Shown: piece after piece, positions 7,410 through 16,429 of the stretch
How the letters are laid out: each line of letters begins with the position of its first letter
How positions within the stretch are numbered: position 1 is the first letter of the stretch
Assembly: GCF_022317005.1 (NCBI RefSeq)
Contig: NZ_CP081006.1
Span: 1,612,001-1,676,000 of the forward strand
Source: Mycobacterium sp. IDR2000157661
GTDB taxonomy: Bacteria > Actinomycetota > Actinomycetes > Mycobacteriales > Mycobacteriaceae
Direction of reading: 5' to 3'
DNA: 64,000 bases
Notes under the pieces: generated by a model
The model's input: only the letters and a program-made list of their open reading frames with translations
What the model was told of the DNA's origin: nothing
Databases searched by the model: none
Made by a program: the position numbers and the translations under genes

Positions 7410-8879
7410 ATGAACTTCGACGAGTACCGGACCTACGACGCGATCGGGCTGGCGAAACTCGTCGCCGACAAGGAGGTGTCGGCGGCTGAACTGCTGACCC
7501 TGGCGCGCGAGCGGGCCGGCGCCGTGAACCCGCGGATCAACGCTATCGTGAGTGACATCCCTGCGGCGGCGGCAGCCGACTACCGCGGTCCGTTCGCCGG
7601 TGTGCCCTTTCTCATCAAGGACCTTGCGCAGGACTACGCCGGGCTGCCCAGTTCCCAGGGTTCCCGGGCCTACCGGTCGCTACCGGTCGCCGAACACTCG
7701 ACGGTGGTGCAGCGCTGGATCGACGCCGGCCTGCTCATCTTCGGCAAGACGAACACCCCGGAGTTCGGCGCGAAGGGGATCACCGAACCGGAGCTGTGGG
7801 GGCCGGCGCGCAACCCGTGGGATACCACCCGAACGCCGGGCGGATCGTCGGGCGGATCGGCGGCCGCGGTCGCGGCCGGCATCGTGCCTTGTGCAGGTGC
7901 GAACGACGGCGGCGGGTCGATCCGCATCCCGGCGGCCTGCTGCGGGCTGGTGGGCCTCAAGCCCGGACGCGGACTGACTCCCTCGGGACCGGGCAGTGGC
8001 GAGCCCATGCACGGCGCGGCGGTCCAGGGCGTGGTCTCGCGGACGGTGCGCGACACGGCCGCGATGCTCGACGTCATCAGTGGCGGCGAACCGAGTGGCC
8101 CGTATTCACCTGCGCTGCCGACGGCGTCGTTCGCGTCTTGCGTCGGGGCCGATCCCGGCCGGCTGCGGATCGGCGTTCGGGTGCCCTCGGCGATCACCCC
8201 CGACCCGCACCGGGAAGCGTGGAACGCCGTCGAGGCGGGGGTGCGTGCGCTCACCGACCTCGGCCACCACATCGACGAGCTCACCGAGGCGCCCTACGAC
8301 GACGACGCGTTGGCCCGCGACTTCCTGTTGACGTGGTTCGTCCACGCCGCATGGGAGGTCGCCGAGGCGAAAAGGCTCACGGGTGCGGGTGACGAATCGT
8401 TCGAGCGCGACACGCTCGTCATGGCCGCACTCGGCCGGGGCACCAGCAGCGTGGACTATGTGGCCGCCGTCGAGCGACGTCACGAGTACACGCGCCGGCT
8501 GACGACCTTCTTCGGAACGTACGACCTGCTGCTGACGCCGACGCTGGCGACGCCACCGCCGAAGATCGGCGAGTTCGACCTGCCCGTCGCACTGCAGCGC
8601 GCAGCGGACGCCCTGCTCAAGACGCGTACCGCCCGCTTCCTGCGCTACACCAAGGTGGTCGACGACATGGTGGACAAGAATCTCGGTTGGGTGCCGTACA
8701 CGCAGCTGGCCAATCTCACTGGGCGCCCGGCTGTTTCACTGCCGCTGCACTGGACCGCCGACGGCCTGCCGTTGGGGGTCCAGTTCGTCGCCCCGCTGGC
8801 CGGCGAGTCGACGCTGATCGGCCTGGCCGCACAGCTCGAGCAGGCGCTGCCGTGGGCGCACCGCGTCGCCCCGCTGTGA
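7410..8879 (+). CDS. Amidase signature family hydrolase
   Basis: A 489-residue amidase of the Ser-cisSer-Lys type, cytoplasmic, cleaving a C-N amide bond. The catalytic residues are visible: Lys70 in FLIKD, the cis-Ser pair 146-147 in GGSSGGS, and the nucleophile Ser170 in GGGSIRIP. The C-terminal half is complete (VSLPLHWTADGLPLGVQF). The ATG at 7410 starts the conserved protein; a GGAGG directly abuts it, which is close for a ribosome site, so a slightly different start is possible. The nearest known types are 6-aminohexanoate-cyclic-dimer hydrolases and general aliphatic amidases; the substrate is unknown. Confidence 0.88.
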   Translation: MNFDEYRTYDAIGLAKLVADKEVSAAELLTLARERAGAVNPRINAIVSDIPAAAAADYRGPFAGVPFLIKDLAQDYAGLPSSQGSRAYRSLPVAEHSTVVQRWIDAGLLIFGKTNTPEFGAKGITEPELWGPARNPWDTTRTPGGSSGGSAAAVAAGIVPCAGANDGGGSIRIPAACCGLVGLKPGRGLTPSGPGSGEPMHGAAVQGVVSRTVRDTAAMLDVISGGEPSGPYSPALPTASFASCVGADPGRLRIGVRVPSAITPDPHREAWNAVEAGVRALTDLGHHIDELTEAPYDDDALARDFLLTWFVHAAWEVAEAKRLTGAGDESFERDTLVMAALGRGTSSVDYVAAVERRHEYTRRLTTFFGTYDLLLTPTLATPPPKIGEFDLPVALQRAADALLKTRTARFLRYTKVVDDMVDKNLGWVPYTQLANLTGRPAVSLPLHWTADGLPLGVQFVAPLAGESTLIGLAAQLEQALPWAHRVAPL

Positions 8880-8887
8880 GAGCGGGA

Positions 8888-9508
8888 TCACCCGCCGCGG
8901 GCCCACGACGCTTCGAAGAAGTCGAGTTCGAGCTGCATCGCTCGTCGGTAGGCCGTTCGGGTCGCCGCGGTGTCGTCAGCCTGCTCGTCGAGTAGGCGCT
9001 CGAGTGTGGCCGCCGTCGACTCGAACTCCGGGTCGGCGTAGGTCTGCACCCACTGCGCGTAGGGGCCCGCTCGCGAAGCGTCCAACGACGCGCCGAGCCA
9101 CGCGTACAACCTCATGCACGGCGCCATCGCCGCGTAGAGGACGCCGAGCGCACGGGTGCTGGCGGTCGCGAGCAGGAACTCGGTGTAGGCCAGGGTGGCG
9201 GGCAACGGTTCGACGCCGGCCATGTCGATGTCCCAGGAGGCTGCGTACGACGCGTGCAGTCCCAGTTCCTGGCGTACCCCGGTGAGAAGGTCGGCCAGCG
9301 CAAGCAGGGTCGACGTGTCCGGGCTGCGCGAGAGCGCCAACGCGTAGGCGCGCGCGAACGATTCGAGGAAGAACGCGTCCTGGGCGACGTAGCCTGCGAA
9401 AAACTCCCGCGGCAGGGAGCCGTCCCCGATCCCCTGTACGAACGGGTGTGCCAGCACGGCGGCGGCGATGTCGGCGCTGCTCGACCACAGTTCGGCAGCC
9501 AGGGTCAC
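8888..9508 (-). CDS. TenA/thiaminase II family protein
   Basis: A 206-residue TenA-type protein (thiamin or thiamin-breakdown pyrimidine hydrolase). The family opening HPFVQGIGDGSLP and the helix with FFAGYVAQDAFFLESFARAY are conserved. The catalytic Cys is present at 131 in MAPCMRLYAWLG, matching Cys135 of Bacillus TenA, and the conserved Glu is at 199 in FFEASW. It is therefore a TenA_C member and likely active in pyrimidine salvage. No other thiamin gene lies nearby. It converges with the amidase gene, 8 bases between stops. The start is GTG at 9508. Confidence 0.87.
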   Translation of the reverse strand: MTLAAELWSSSADIAAAVLAHPFVQGIGDGSLPREFFAGYVAQDAFFLESFARAYALALSRSPDTSTLLALADLLTGVRQELGLHASYAASWDIDMAGVEPLPATLAYTEFLLATASTRALGVLYAAMAPCMRLYAWLGASLDASRAGPYAQWVQTYADPEFESTAATLERLLDEQADDTAATRTAYRRAMQLELDFFEASWARGG

Positions 9509-9642
9509 GGCCGGTACCTTCCCTCCAGCATTACGTCCTTTCTAACAGCGGTGCCACTTCGGCTCCGGGGACGCCCAAACGCGAAGTTTCTTCATTGTTA
9601 TTCAGGTTTGTCTCAGCTGTCACATGGGTAACTTCAGTAACA

Positions 9643-9662
9643 GTGGTGGTAGTGGCCACCAC
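9643..9662. promoter_or_regulatory. Perfect 7-bp inverted repeat in the leader of the 9701 gene
   Basis: GTGGTGG (9643-9649), six bases, CCACCAC (9656-9662), located 39 bases before the ATG at 9701. It may be an operator or a small hairpin in the 5' leader. The upstream region (9509-9640) is unusually A/T-rich for this window, as expected for divergent promoters. Confidence 0.4.
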
Positions 9663-9700
9663 GTCTGCACAGCACAGAAAGAGCCGAATGGAAATTTGCT

Positions 9701-10168
9701 ATGAACACAGTCCTCTACTTCAGCCCCAGCGGCGCCATCTATGAGACCCGCGCCTACACCAAGGCCGACATCGCCCAACTCGTCAACGACCACGGACTGC
9801 AGAGCCTGACCAGTTCGGACCACCAGTTCGACTTCTGGTTCGCCCCGTCCACCCAACGCTGTCAGCAGCGGACCAATGCGGCCGCCACCGAGATGCTGCT
9901 GGCGACGACGAACTTCTCGGCCCGAACCGTGCCCCTGCTGCGCGGCTGCGTGGTCGTGGCCACCCACGATGCCGACGGTGACCTCGACGGCCTGAGCTGG
10001 CAGCAGCTCGACCTGCTGGTGCACCGCAGCCGCGCGCTGAGCAAGCGCGACCAGCGGTTGCTCACCCGCCGGATCACGCGCGACGACCGTCGTCGGCAAC
10101 GCCATGTCGACGCCGCCCGGGTCGGCAGCGTTCCCGCCGCCCGATCACGCACGCCCGCGGTGCACTGA
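9701..10168 (+). CDS. Hypothetical protein with a basic C-terminal tail
   Basis: A 155-residue protein I do not recognise. The N-terminal half (MNTVLYFSPSGAIYETRAYT) looks like a small alpha/beta domain. The second half, from about residue 105 on, is strongly basic (SKRDQRLLTRRITRDDRRRQRH), which would suit nucleic-acid or membrane-surface contact. Only two Cys, no signal peptide and no transmembrane segment. GC and codon use look like the neighbours. It stands alone between divergent tenA-like and convergent sigma factor genes and has a long, A/T-rich leader with an inverted repeat at 9643-9662. Confidence 0.7.
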   Translation: MNTVLYFSPSGAIYETRAYTKADIAQLVNDHGLQSLTSSDHQFDFWFAPSTQRCQQRTNAAATEMLLATTNFSARTVPLLRGCVVVATHDADGDLDGLSWQQLDLLVHRSRALSKRDQRLLTRRITRDDRRRQRHVDAARVGSVPAARSRTPAVH

Positions 10169-10172
10169 GTCT

Positions 10173-11342
10173 TCAGTCCCCCTCGCCGACGAGCCGCTCA
10201 CGCAGGATTGCGGCCCGCAGCGTCAGGTGGTTGCGCTCGGCCAGATTCTGGGCCTGTTCGGCGGCTTCCGCATAAAGCGCTGCCGCTCGGCCGATCTCAC
10301 CGACCTTCTCGTGCAGATAGGCCGCACAAGCGGTGTACCGCGGTAGTCGCGGATCGAGCTCGGCGAGCGCGGCGATGCCCGCCCGAGGTCCGTCGGCCTC
10401 CCCGACGGCGACCGCGCGGTTGAGCCGCGCCACCGGACTGTCGCTGATCCGGACCAGTTCGTCGTACCACTCGACGATCTGCACCCAGTCGGTCTCCTCG
10501 GCGCTCTGCGCATCGGCGTGCAGTGCGGCGATGGCGGCCTGCGCCTGATACTCGCCGAGCCGGTCGCGCGCGAGCGCGACCTGCAGGATCGCCACTCCCT
10601 CGGCGATGAGATCGGTCCGCCACAGGCTGCGGTCCTGCTCGGCGAGCGGCACCAGACGGCCGTCGCCGCAGGTACGGGCCGGGCGCCTGGCGTGGTGCAG
10701 CAGGAACAGCGCCAGCAGCCCGGCGACCTCGGGGTCGTCGGTGCTCGCGAACAGCTGGCGCGCGAGCCGGATCGCCTCGGCCGCGAGGTCGACCTCGCCG
10801 CTGTATCCCTCGTTGAAGACGAGGTAGAGCACCCGCAGAACCGTGCGCAGGTCACCCGATCGGTCCAGCCGCACTCCGCTGACGGTGCGCTTGGCGCGGC
10901 TGATGCGCTGGGCCATCGTCGCTTCGGGAACCAGGTAAGCCTGCGCGATCTGACGGGTGGTCAGGCCGCCGACCGCCCGCAGCGTCAACGCGACGGCCGA
11001 CGACGGACTCAGGCTCGGGTGCGCGCAGAGGAAGTAGAGCGCCAGCGTGTCGTCCGCGGCGGCCGCCGGCACGCGACGAAGCTCGTCGGCCACCCGCAGC
11101 TCGCGCTCCCGCCGTGCGGATTCGGATCGTGCGTAGTCGAGGAAACGCCGCCATGCGGTGGTGATCAGCCAGCCCTTCGGATCGTCGGGCGGGTTCGTCG
11201 GCCATGTCTCGAGGGCCCGGATCAGCGCGTCCTGCACCGCATCCTCGGCGGTGGCGAAGTCGGCCCCACGATGGACGAGCACGGCGATCACGCCCGGGAT
11301 CAGATCGCGAAGCCGTGCCTCGTCCATCGCACCGGTCGTCAC
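10173..11342 (-). CDS. ECF sigma factor of the ECF42 type (sigma-70 family with TPR-like C-terminus)
   Basis: A 389-residue extracytoplasmic-function sigma factor. Region 2 is visible in DFATAEDAVQDALIRALETW and region 4 in GLTTRQIAQAYLVPEATMAQ followed by RISRAKR. More than 200 further residues form the helical DUF6596/TPR-like extension that marks the ECF42 group. That group has no anti-sigma factor; the extension is thought to control activity, and its partners are DGPF/YCII proteins. One lies directly upstream here, with the sigma start GTG overlapping its stop (GTGA, 11339-11342). An ATG at 11327 is an alternative start. It should activate its own operon. Confidence 0.88.
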   Translation of the reverse strand: MTTGAMDEARLRDLIPGVIAVLVHRGADFATAEDAVQDALIRALETWPTNPPDDPKGWLITTAWRRFLDYARSESARRERELRVADELRRVPAAAADDTLALYFLCAHPSLSPSSAVALTLRAVGGLTTRQIAQAYLVPEATMAQRISRAKRTVSGVRLDRSGDLRTVLRVLYLVFNEGYSGEVDLAAEAIRLARQLFASTDDPEVAGLLALFLLHHARRPARTCGDGRLVPLAEQDRSLWRTDLIAEGVAILQVALARDRLGEYQAQAAIAALHADAQSAEETDWVQIVEWYDELVRISDSPVARLNRAVAVGEADGPRAGIAALAELDPRLPRYTACAAYLHEKVGEIGRAAALYAEAAEQAQNLAERNHLTLRAAILRERLVGEGD

Positions 11343-11746
11343 TCGTGGAAGGAATCCGACGTGGACATCAGGGCCCGCACTTCGAGCCACTCGTGGATCG
11401 GCTTGCCGCCTGCGCCGGGGGCCGCAGACAACTCACCCGCGAGTTCGAGGGCACGCTCGTAGGAATTTACGTCGACGATCATGAAGCCGGCGACCACGTC
11501 CTTGGTCTCGGCGAACGGGCCGTCGGTCACCGGTGGTCTGCCCGCGCCGTCGTATCGCACCCACGCGCCCTCCGGCACGAGGGCGTGGCTGGCGACGAAT
11601 TCGCCACTGTCCTTCAGGCGGTCGGCGAAATCCTCCATGTACCGGATGTGCGCGTCGATCTCGGCAGGTGTCCATTGGTCCATCGGCACGTCGTTGACCG
11701 CAGCCGGCGCACCCCGGTAGTGCTTGAGGAACAGGTACTTCGCCAT
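11339..11746 (-). CDS. YCII-related (DGPF domain) protein, partner of ECF42
   Basis: A 135-residue dimeric alpha-beta barrel protein of the YCII/DGPF family. It begins MAKYLFLKHYRG and carries the diagnostic VTDGPFAETKDVVAGFMIVD. The family resembles a chloromuconolactone-isomerase-type fold; its function is unsettled, but such genes are the regular targets and neighbours of ECF42 sigma factors. The ATG at 11746 is preceded by GGAGGG at a good distance. The stop overlaps the sigma factor start by four bases, so the two are translated together. Confidence 0.9.
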   Translation of the reverse strand: MAKYLFLKHYRGAPAAVNDVPMDQWTPAEIDAHIRYMEDFADRLKDSGEFVASHALVPEGAWVRYDGAGRPPVTDGPFAETKDVVAGFMIVDVNSYERALELAGELSAAPGAGGKPIHEWLEVRALMSTSDSFHE

Positions 11747-11840
11747 CGATGTCTCCCTCCAGGATCGCGACCCTAGTCGGTCGCTCACCCCTGGGACGGA
11801 GCCGAGACGGCGTTCTCGACAGCTTGCCCGCAACCTGCTT

Positions 11841-13031
11841 TCAGACCCGCCCGTTGAGGATCAGATGCCAGTACGTCTGCGGCAGGACGTAGCGGTCGAA
11901 AGCCCACGCCGTGCGACGGGGCTTGGTCGAGTCGACGAAGGACGGCAGCGACGACGCGAGGGCGCCGGTCCGGTCGAACTCGCCTGCGATCAGGCGATGG
12001 CTGTCGGTGGTGATCGGGGCGACGGTGTAACCGTCGTAGGCGCTGAGCAGTCGGCCGCTGCGGGCTGCCAGCAGGTTGTCCACCAGCACCGCGACCTGTC
12101 GTCGCAGCGCACCCCCTGACGGATCGGTGTCCACGGCGGCACCGTCTCCGGCGGCCCACACGTTGCCGTGGTCCTTGTGGCGCAGCGTGTTCGGATCGAT
12201 GTCCACGAGCGCGTGCGGATGCTCACCGGTCAGTCCCGATGCCTTCAGCCAGTGCGGCCCGCGAAACGGCGGCACCAGGTGCAGCAGGTCATAGGACAGC
12301 TGTTCCGTCTTGCCGTTGTCGACGGTGATCGTTTGGGCGTCGGGGGCCAGCGCGGTGACCCGTGTGCCGTGCAGGACCCGTACACCCAGCTCCCGCAGGC
12401 TCGTTGCCAGCCTGTCGTCGAGGTCGGGCACCCCGAGGAACCGTGGGCGGTCGATCACCAGCGTGATGTCGGGCCGGAGCCCGCTTCGCCGCCAATGGCC
12501 GGCGGCCAGGAACACCGGTTTGATCGTGGTCCCGGTGCAACTGACCGGCGCCCGCGGGACGGTGAACACCGCTCGGCCGCGTGGCGGCATCGCCTGGACG
12601 AGCCGCCAGGTCTTTTCGGCGTGGTCGAGGTAGTTGCTCGCGACGGCGGCGGTGCGCAGGGCGGCGTCGATCCCGGGCAGTTCCTCGGTGTCGGGCACCA
12701 GCCCGGTCGCCAGGACGAGGTCGCGGTAGCCGAACCGGTCGCCCGACGCGCACTCCACGGTGGCGCCTGCCGGGTCGACCGCCACGGCCGAGTCCCGCAG
12801 CCAGGTGCACCCGCTCGGCATCACCGATCGCTGGGTCCGTTCCGCGTTGTTCAGGCTCGCCTCTCCGCCGCCCACATACGACAGCAACGGGCGGTAGGTG
12901 TGCACGAGTTGCGGCTCGATCACCGCGACGTCGGTGACGCCCTTGCGGAGCAGTCTGGCCGCCGCACTGACGCCGGCATTGCCGCCACCGATGACGAGGA
13001 CGTCGAAACTGCGGTCGGGGCCGGGACTCAT
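11841..13031 (-). CDS. FAD-dependent oxidoreductase, sulfide:quinone reductase-like
   Basis: A 396-residue flavoprotein of the NADH dehydrogenase-2/SQR superfamily. FAD-binding VIGGGNAGVSAAARL is at residues 13-27 and the second FAD contact is VWAAGDGAAVDTD near 308-320. A Cys in VSCTGTTIKP (about 169) corresponds to one of the redox Cys of sulfide:quinone reductases, and the C-terminus is short, as in the SQR-like group (Mycobacterium tuberculosis Rv0331 is of this type). It probably passes electrons from a sulfide or similar donor to quinone at the membrane face. A second redox Cys (position 75, SGCTWL) is present but its role is uncertain. Divergent from the crotonase gene. Confidence 0.82.
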   Translation of the reverse strand: MSPGPDRSFDVLVIGGGNAGVSAAARLLRKGVTDVAVIEPQLVHTYRPLLSYVGGGEASLNNAERTQRSVMPSGCTWLRDSAVAVDPAGATVECASGDRFGYRDLVLATGLVPDTEELPGIDAALRTAAVASNYLDHAEKTWRLVQAMPPRGRAVFTVPRAPVSCTGTTIKPVFLAAGHWRRSGLRPDITLVIDRPRFLGVPDLDDRLATSLRELGVRVLHGTRVTALAPDAQTITVDNGKTEQLSYDLLHLVPPFRGPHWLKASGLTGEHPHALVDIDPNTLRHKDHGNVWAAGDGAAVDTDPSGGALRRQVAVLVDNLLAARSGRLLSAYDGYTVAPITTDSHRLIAGEFDRTGALASSLPSFVDSTKPRRTAWAFDRYVLPQTYWHLILNGRV

Positions 13032-13117
13032 TCCTGACCTCTACCCCGGTCCGGTACGCCGGAACCGCGGCCGAGTCTTACGAGTCGATGTCACCGGGTC
13101 CGACTCCGGGCCGTCGC

Positions 13118-13123
13118 TATGGT
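13118..13123 (+). promoter_or_regulatory. -10 box of a leaderless promoter (crotonase gene)
   Basis: TATGGT fits the mycobacterial TANNNT -10. Six bases (GCAGCC) separate it from the ATG at 13130, so transcription should start on or next to the start codon and no ribosome site is needed. None is visible. Confidence 0.6.
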
Positions 13124-13129
13124 GCAGCC

Positions 13130-13903
13130 ATGAGCCTGGTCACTTACGAACTGGACGATCACATCGCCACCATCACGCTCAACCGGCCGGAAGCGCGCAA
13201 CGCGATCAACGGAGCGCTTCGCGGTGATCTGAATGCCGCCTGGGAGCGGTTCCGCGACGACGAGGACGCCTGGGTCGCAATCCTGACGGCGAACGGCGAC
13301 GTGTTCTGCGCGGGCGGCGACCTCAAGGACGGCGAGGGTTCGGTGGGCACGTTCGGCGGCACGTTCTGGGAGAAGCCGACGATCAACTCCTTCGAGAGCG
13401 GGATGGAGCTGTTCAAACCGACGATCGCGGCCGTGCACGGCCCGTGCATGGGGTACGGGCTGACCGGAGTCCTGTTCTGCGACTTCGTGTTCGCCTCCAC
13501 CGACGCGACCTTCTCGTTTCCGGAGGTGTCGATCGGCGTGCCCACCATCGTCGGCGCGATCCGGTTGCCCGAACGCGTGCGGTGGGCCGATGCGATGGAA
13601 CTGCTGCTCACCGGGAAGCCGATCACCGCGCAGCGCGCCAAGGAGACCGGGCTGGTGTGGAAGTTGGTCGAGCCGTCCGAGTTGCAGGCCGAAGCCCGGG
13701 CATGGGCGCGAACGCTGACCGAGGCTGCGCCACTGGCCCAGCGCGCCACCAAGGAAGTCGCCTGGCGAACCGCCACCATGGGCTGGATCGAATCCGTCCG
13801 CTTCGGCGAGACGATGCGCAAGGTCGCCGGGGCGACCCAGGACGTCGCCGAGGGCATCGCGGCCTGGCGCGAGAAGCGCAGGCCGTCCTGGCGCGGCCGC
13901 TGA
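13130..13903 (+). CDS. Enoyl-CoA hydratase/isomerase (crotonase) family protein
   Basis: A 257-residue crotonase-fold protein acting on an acyl-CoA. The oxyanion-hole region ANGDVFCAGGDLKDG is intact, and the second catalytic acid is present in FSFPEVSIGV. At the place of the first catalytic Glu (usually GGGxE) the sequence is MGYGLTG, so that Glu is Thr. The enzyme may therefore not be a standard hydratase; isomerase, hydrolase or decarboxylase activity is possible. The ATG at 13130 fits a leaderless start. It is monocistronic and divergent from the SQR-like gene. Confidence 0.87.
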   Translation: MSLVTYELDDHIATITLNRPEARNAINGALRGDLNAAWERFRDDEDAWVAILTANGDVFCAGGDLKDGEGSVGTFGGTFWEKPTINSFESGMELFKPTIAAVHGPCMGYGLTGVLFCDFVFASTDATFSFPEVSIGVPTIVGAIRLPERVRWADAMELLLTGKPITAQRAKETGLVWKLVEPSELQAEARAWARTLTEAAPLAQRATKEVAWRTATMGWIESVRFGETMRKVAGATQDVAEGIAAWREKRRPSWRGR

Positions 13904-14009
13904 CAGGATTACGCCCGCGACCCGACGGGTACCAGACCAGCGCCGCCGTTACGAACGCAACTTGATCTGTCACGGCGCTGAAAGCCAGGCCCCAGATGGA
14001 AGGCATGTG

Positions 14010-14120
14010 ATGACCACTCCAGAGCCGACGAACGAGATCGAGGAGGTGCTGACGACGCCGGCCACTCCCGGCGCCGAGGCACTGCCCACCGAAGCCGACG
14101 AGGACGACGGCACCCAGTAG
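14010..14120 (+). CDS. Small acidic peptide gene, 36 residues
   Basis: A short frame coding MTTPEPTNEIEEVLTTPATP, then GAEALPTEADEDDGTQ. GGAAGG lies 6-7 bases before the ATG, a good ribosome site. The product is strongly acidic, rich in Thr, Pro, Glu and Asp, with no Cys, no basic residues and no hydrophobic segment. It stands alone between the crotonase and GH3 genes. It may be a small disordered regulator or simply a chance frame; codon third positions are mostly G or C, as in real genes here. Confidence 0.45.
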   Translation: MTTPEPTNEIEEVLTTPATPGAEALPTEADEDDGTQ

Positions 14121-14166
14121 AGCGCCTTCGCTACGCTGGCCTCGACGCCGACTTCTCGAGGCAACC

Positions 14167-16416
14167 GTGGCCACCACACCGGACATACCACCCGACATCT
14201 CCGAGCTGAGCCTCGCGGACAAGGCCGCGCTGGGCAGCGGCGCAGACATGTGGTGGACCAAAGCCGTCGGGCCGGTGGGCGCGGTCAGCCTGGTCGACGG
14301 CCCGCACGGAGTGCGTATGCCGACCGCGGCCTCGACGGGCAGCCTCGACCTTTCCGCGACGGCGCAGGCTACCTGCTTCCCGCCGGCCGTCGCGCTGGCG
14401 CAGACCTGGGACCCCGATCTCGTCGAGCAGGTCGGAGCAGCCCTCGGCGGCGAATGCCTGGCCCACGGGGTCAACGTCCTGCTGGGCCCGGGCATGAACA
14501 TCAAGCGGGATCCCCGCTGCGGCAGGAACTTCGAGTACTTCTCCGAAGACCCGCTGCTGACCGGAGTACTGGCCGCGGCGTGGGTGCGGGGCCTGCAGAG
14601 CACCGGCGTCGGCGCATGTCCCAAACACTTCGCCGCCAACAACGCCGAAACCGACCGCATGCGCGTCAGTTCCGACGTCGACATGCGCACGCTTCGCGAG
14701 ATCTACCTGCGCGCATTCCAACACGTCGTCGAGCAGGCCGAGCCCTGGCTGATGATGTGCTCCTACAACCGCATCAACGGCGTGTACGCCGCGGAGAACC
14801 ACTGGCTGCTCACCGAAGTCCTGCGCCAGGAGTGGGGATTCGAGGGTGTCGTGGTCAGCGACTGGGGTGCGGTCCGCGACCGCGCCGCCGCTTTGGCGGC
14901 AGGTGTGGACCTGGCGATGCCGGGAGCAGGCGGGGCGAGCGACTCCGACATCGTGGCCGCAGTGGTGTCGGGAGCCCTCGCACAGTCAGCCGTCGACGGG
15001 GCCGCCCGCCGCGTGGCCGAACTATCAGCGAAGGCGACCCGGCAGCGTCGCTGCGCGCTGGACGCCGCACAGCACCACGCGTTCGCTCGTGAAGTCGCCG
15101 GGCGGGCGATCGTCCTGCTGCAGAACGACGGTGGCCTGCTGCCGCTCGATGAGCATTCCACGCTCGCGGTCATCGGAGAACTCGCTCAGAATCCCGCGAT
15201 CCAGGGCGGCGGAAGCTCCCATGTGAACCCCACCCGCGTAGACCGGCCCGTCGACGAGCTCCGCCGGCTACTCGGTGCCCGGCAGGTCACGTTCGCGCCG
15301 GGATACGCCTCCGATGCAACGGATTCCACAGTGCTGCACGAGACGGCGACGCGTGCCGCGGCGGCGGCCGACACCGCCGTGGTGTTTCTGGGTCTGCCGC
15401 CCAGCGCGGAGTCCGAGGGGTGGGACCGCGACCACATCGACCTGCCGGCGCATCAACTCGAGCTGCTACGCGCGGTCGTCGAGGCCCAGCCCAGAACCGT
15501 GGCCGTGCTGTCCCACGGTGGCGCGGTTGGATCCGGCGTGGTCGCCGAGATGGCTCCGGCCGTGCTCGACGCCGCACTGCTCGGTCAGGGCGGCGGCGGC
15601 GCGATCGCTGACGTCCTGCTCGGCCGCGTGAACCCGTCCGGTCGCTTGGCCGAGACCGTACCGAACCGGCTCTGCGACGCGCCCTCGTACCTGACTTTCC
15701 CCGGCGAGGCCGGCCACACCCTGTACGGCGAACGCGTCTTCGTCGGCTACCGCGGTTACGACGCCGCCGAGCGTGACGTGGCTTTCCCGTTCGGACATGG
15801 GCTGTCCTACACGGGGTTCCACTACTCCGATCCGAGCGTTGAACCGCAAGCTGACCAGATCGCGGTGCAGACGCGCATCACCAACACCGGAGCCCTGCCG
15901 GGCCGCGAAGTCGTCCAGGTCTACGCCGGGCTGCCGAGCTCGGCGGTGTCCCGCCCGCCGCGGTGGCTGGTGGGATTCACCACCGTTGCACTTGCGGGCG
16001 GCGAGCACGCCGACTGTGAGATCCACTTCCCGACAGCGCAATTGGCCTACTGGCACACCGGCGCCGACCGGTGGGTCGTCGAAGGCGGCGACTACTCGAT
16101 TTGGGTCGGCGCGTCCAGTCGCGACCTTCGTCTGCAGGTGACCGTGCACCTGGACGGTGACGAGGTGCGCGCGCCGTTGACGCTGGAATCGACGTTCGCG
16201 GAGGTTCTTTCGCACCCCGAGGCCGGTCGTTCTCTGCTGTCGGCGTTCGCCGGCATGATGGGCGACGCGCCGGCCGCGGATGCGATCGGCGTCGATTTGC
16301 TGCGTCTGATGGCGCAGATCCCGATCGAGCGCGCGGTCGCGTTCACCGGCGGCGCGATCAGACGGGAGGACTTGCGCGCGCTGCTGCGTTCAGCAGGGGA
16401 ATCCGCCCAGCCGTAG
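14167..16416 (+). CDS. Glycoside hydrolase family 3 beta-glucosidase-like enzyme
   Basis: A 749-residue GH3 enzyme that should release glucose or a related sugar from the non-reducing end of a beta-glycoside with retention. The (alpha/beta)8 domain runs to about 300, with the nucleophile Asp232 in VVVSDWGAV and substrate contacts in GMNIKRDPRCGRNFEYFSED and KHFAANN. The second domain covers about 310-545 and a fibronectin-III-like domain 560-645 (TNTGALPGREVVQVYAG). About 90 more residues follow with no clear match. No signal peptide is seen, so it is intracellular. The start is GTG 14167. It converges with a transporter gene. Confidence 0.9.
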   Translation: MATTPDIPPDISELSLADKAALGSGADMWWTKAVGPVGAVSLVDGPHGVRMPTAASTGSLDLSATAQATCFPPAVALAQTWDPDLVEQVGAALGGECLAHGVNVLLGPGMNIKRDPRCGRNFEYFSEDPLLTGVLAAAWVRGLQSTGVGACPKHFAANNAETDRMRVSSDVDMRTLREIYLRAFQHVVEQAEPWLMMCSYNRINGVYAAENHWLLTEVLRQEWGFEGVVVSDWGAVRDRAAALAAGVDLAMPGAGGASDSDIVAAVVSGALAQSAVDGAARRVAELSAKATRQRRCALDAAQHHAFAREVAGRAIVLLQNDGGLLPLDEHSTLAVIGELAQNPAIQGGGSSHVNPTRVDRPVDELRRLLGARQVTFAPGYASDATDSTVLHETATRAAAAADTAVVFLGLPPSAESEGWDRDHIDLPAHQLELLRAVVEAQPRTVAVLSHGGAVGSGVVAEMAPAVLDAALLGQGGGGAIADVLLGRVNPSGRLAETVPNRLCDAPSYLTFPGEAGHTLYGERVFVGYRGYDAAERDVAFPFGHGLSYTGFHYSDPSVEPQADQIAVQTRITNTGALPGREVVQVYAGLPSSAVSRPPRWLVGFTTVALAGGEHADCEIHFPTAQLAYWHTGADRWVVEGGDYSIWVGASSRDLRLQVTVHLDGDEVRAPLTLESTFAEVLSHPEAGRSLLSAFAGMMGDAPAADAIGVDLLRLMAQIPIERAVAFTGGAIRREDLRALLRSAGESAQP

Positions 16417-16429
16417 CGGGCGCGACAGG

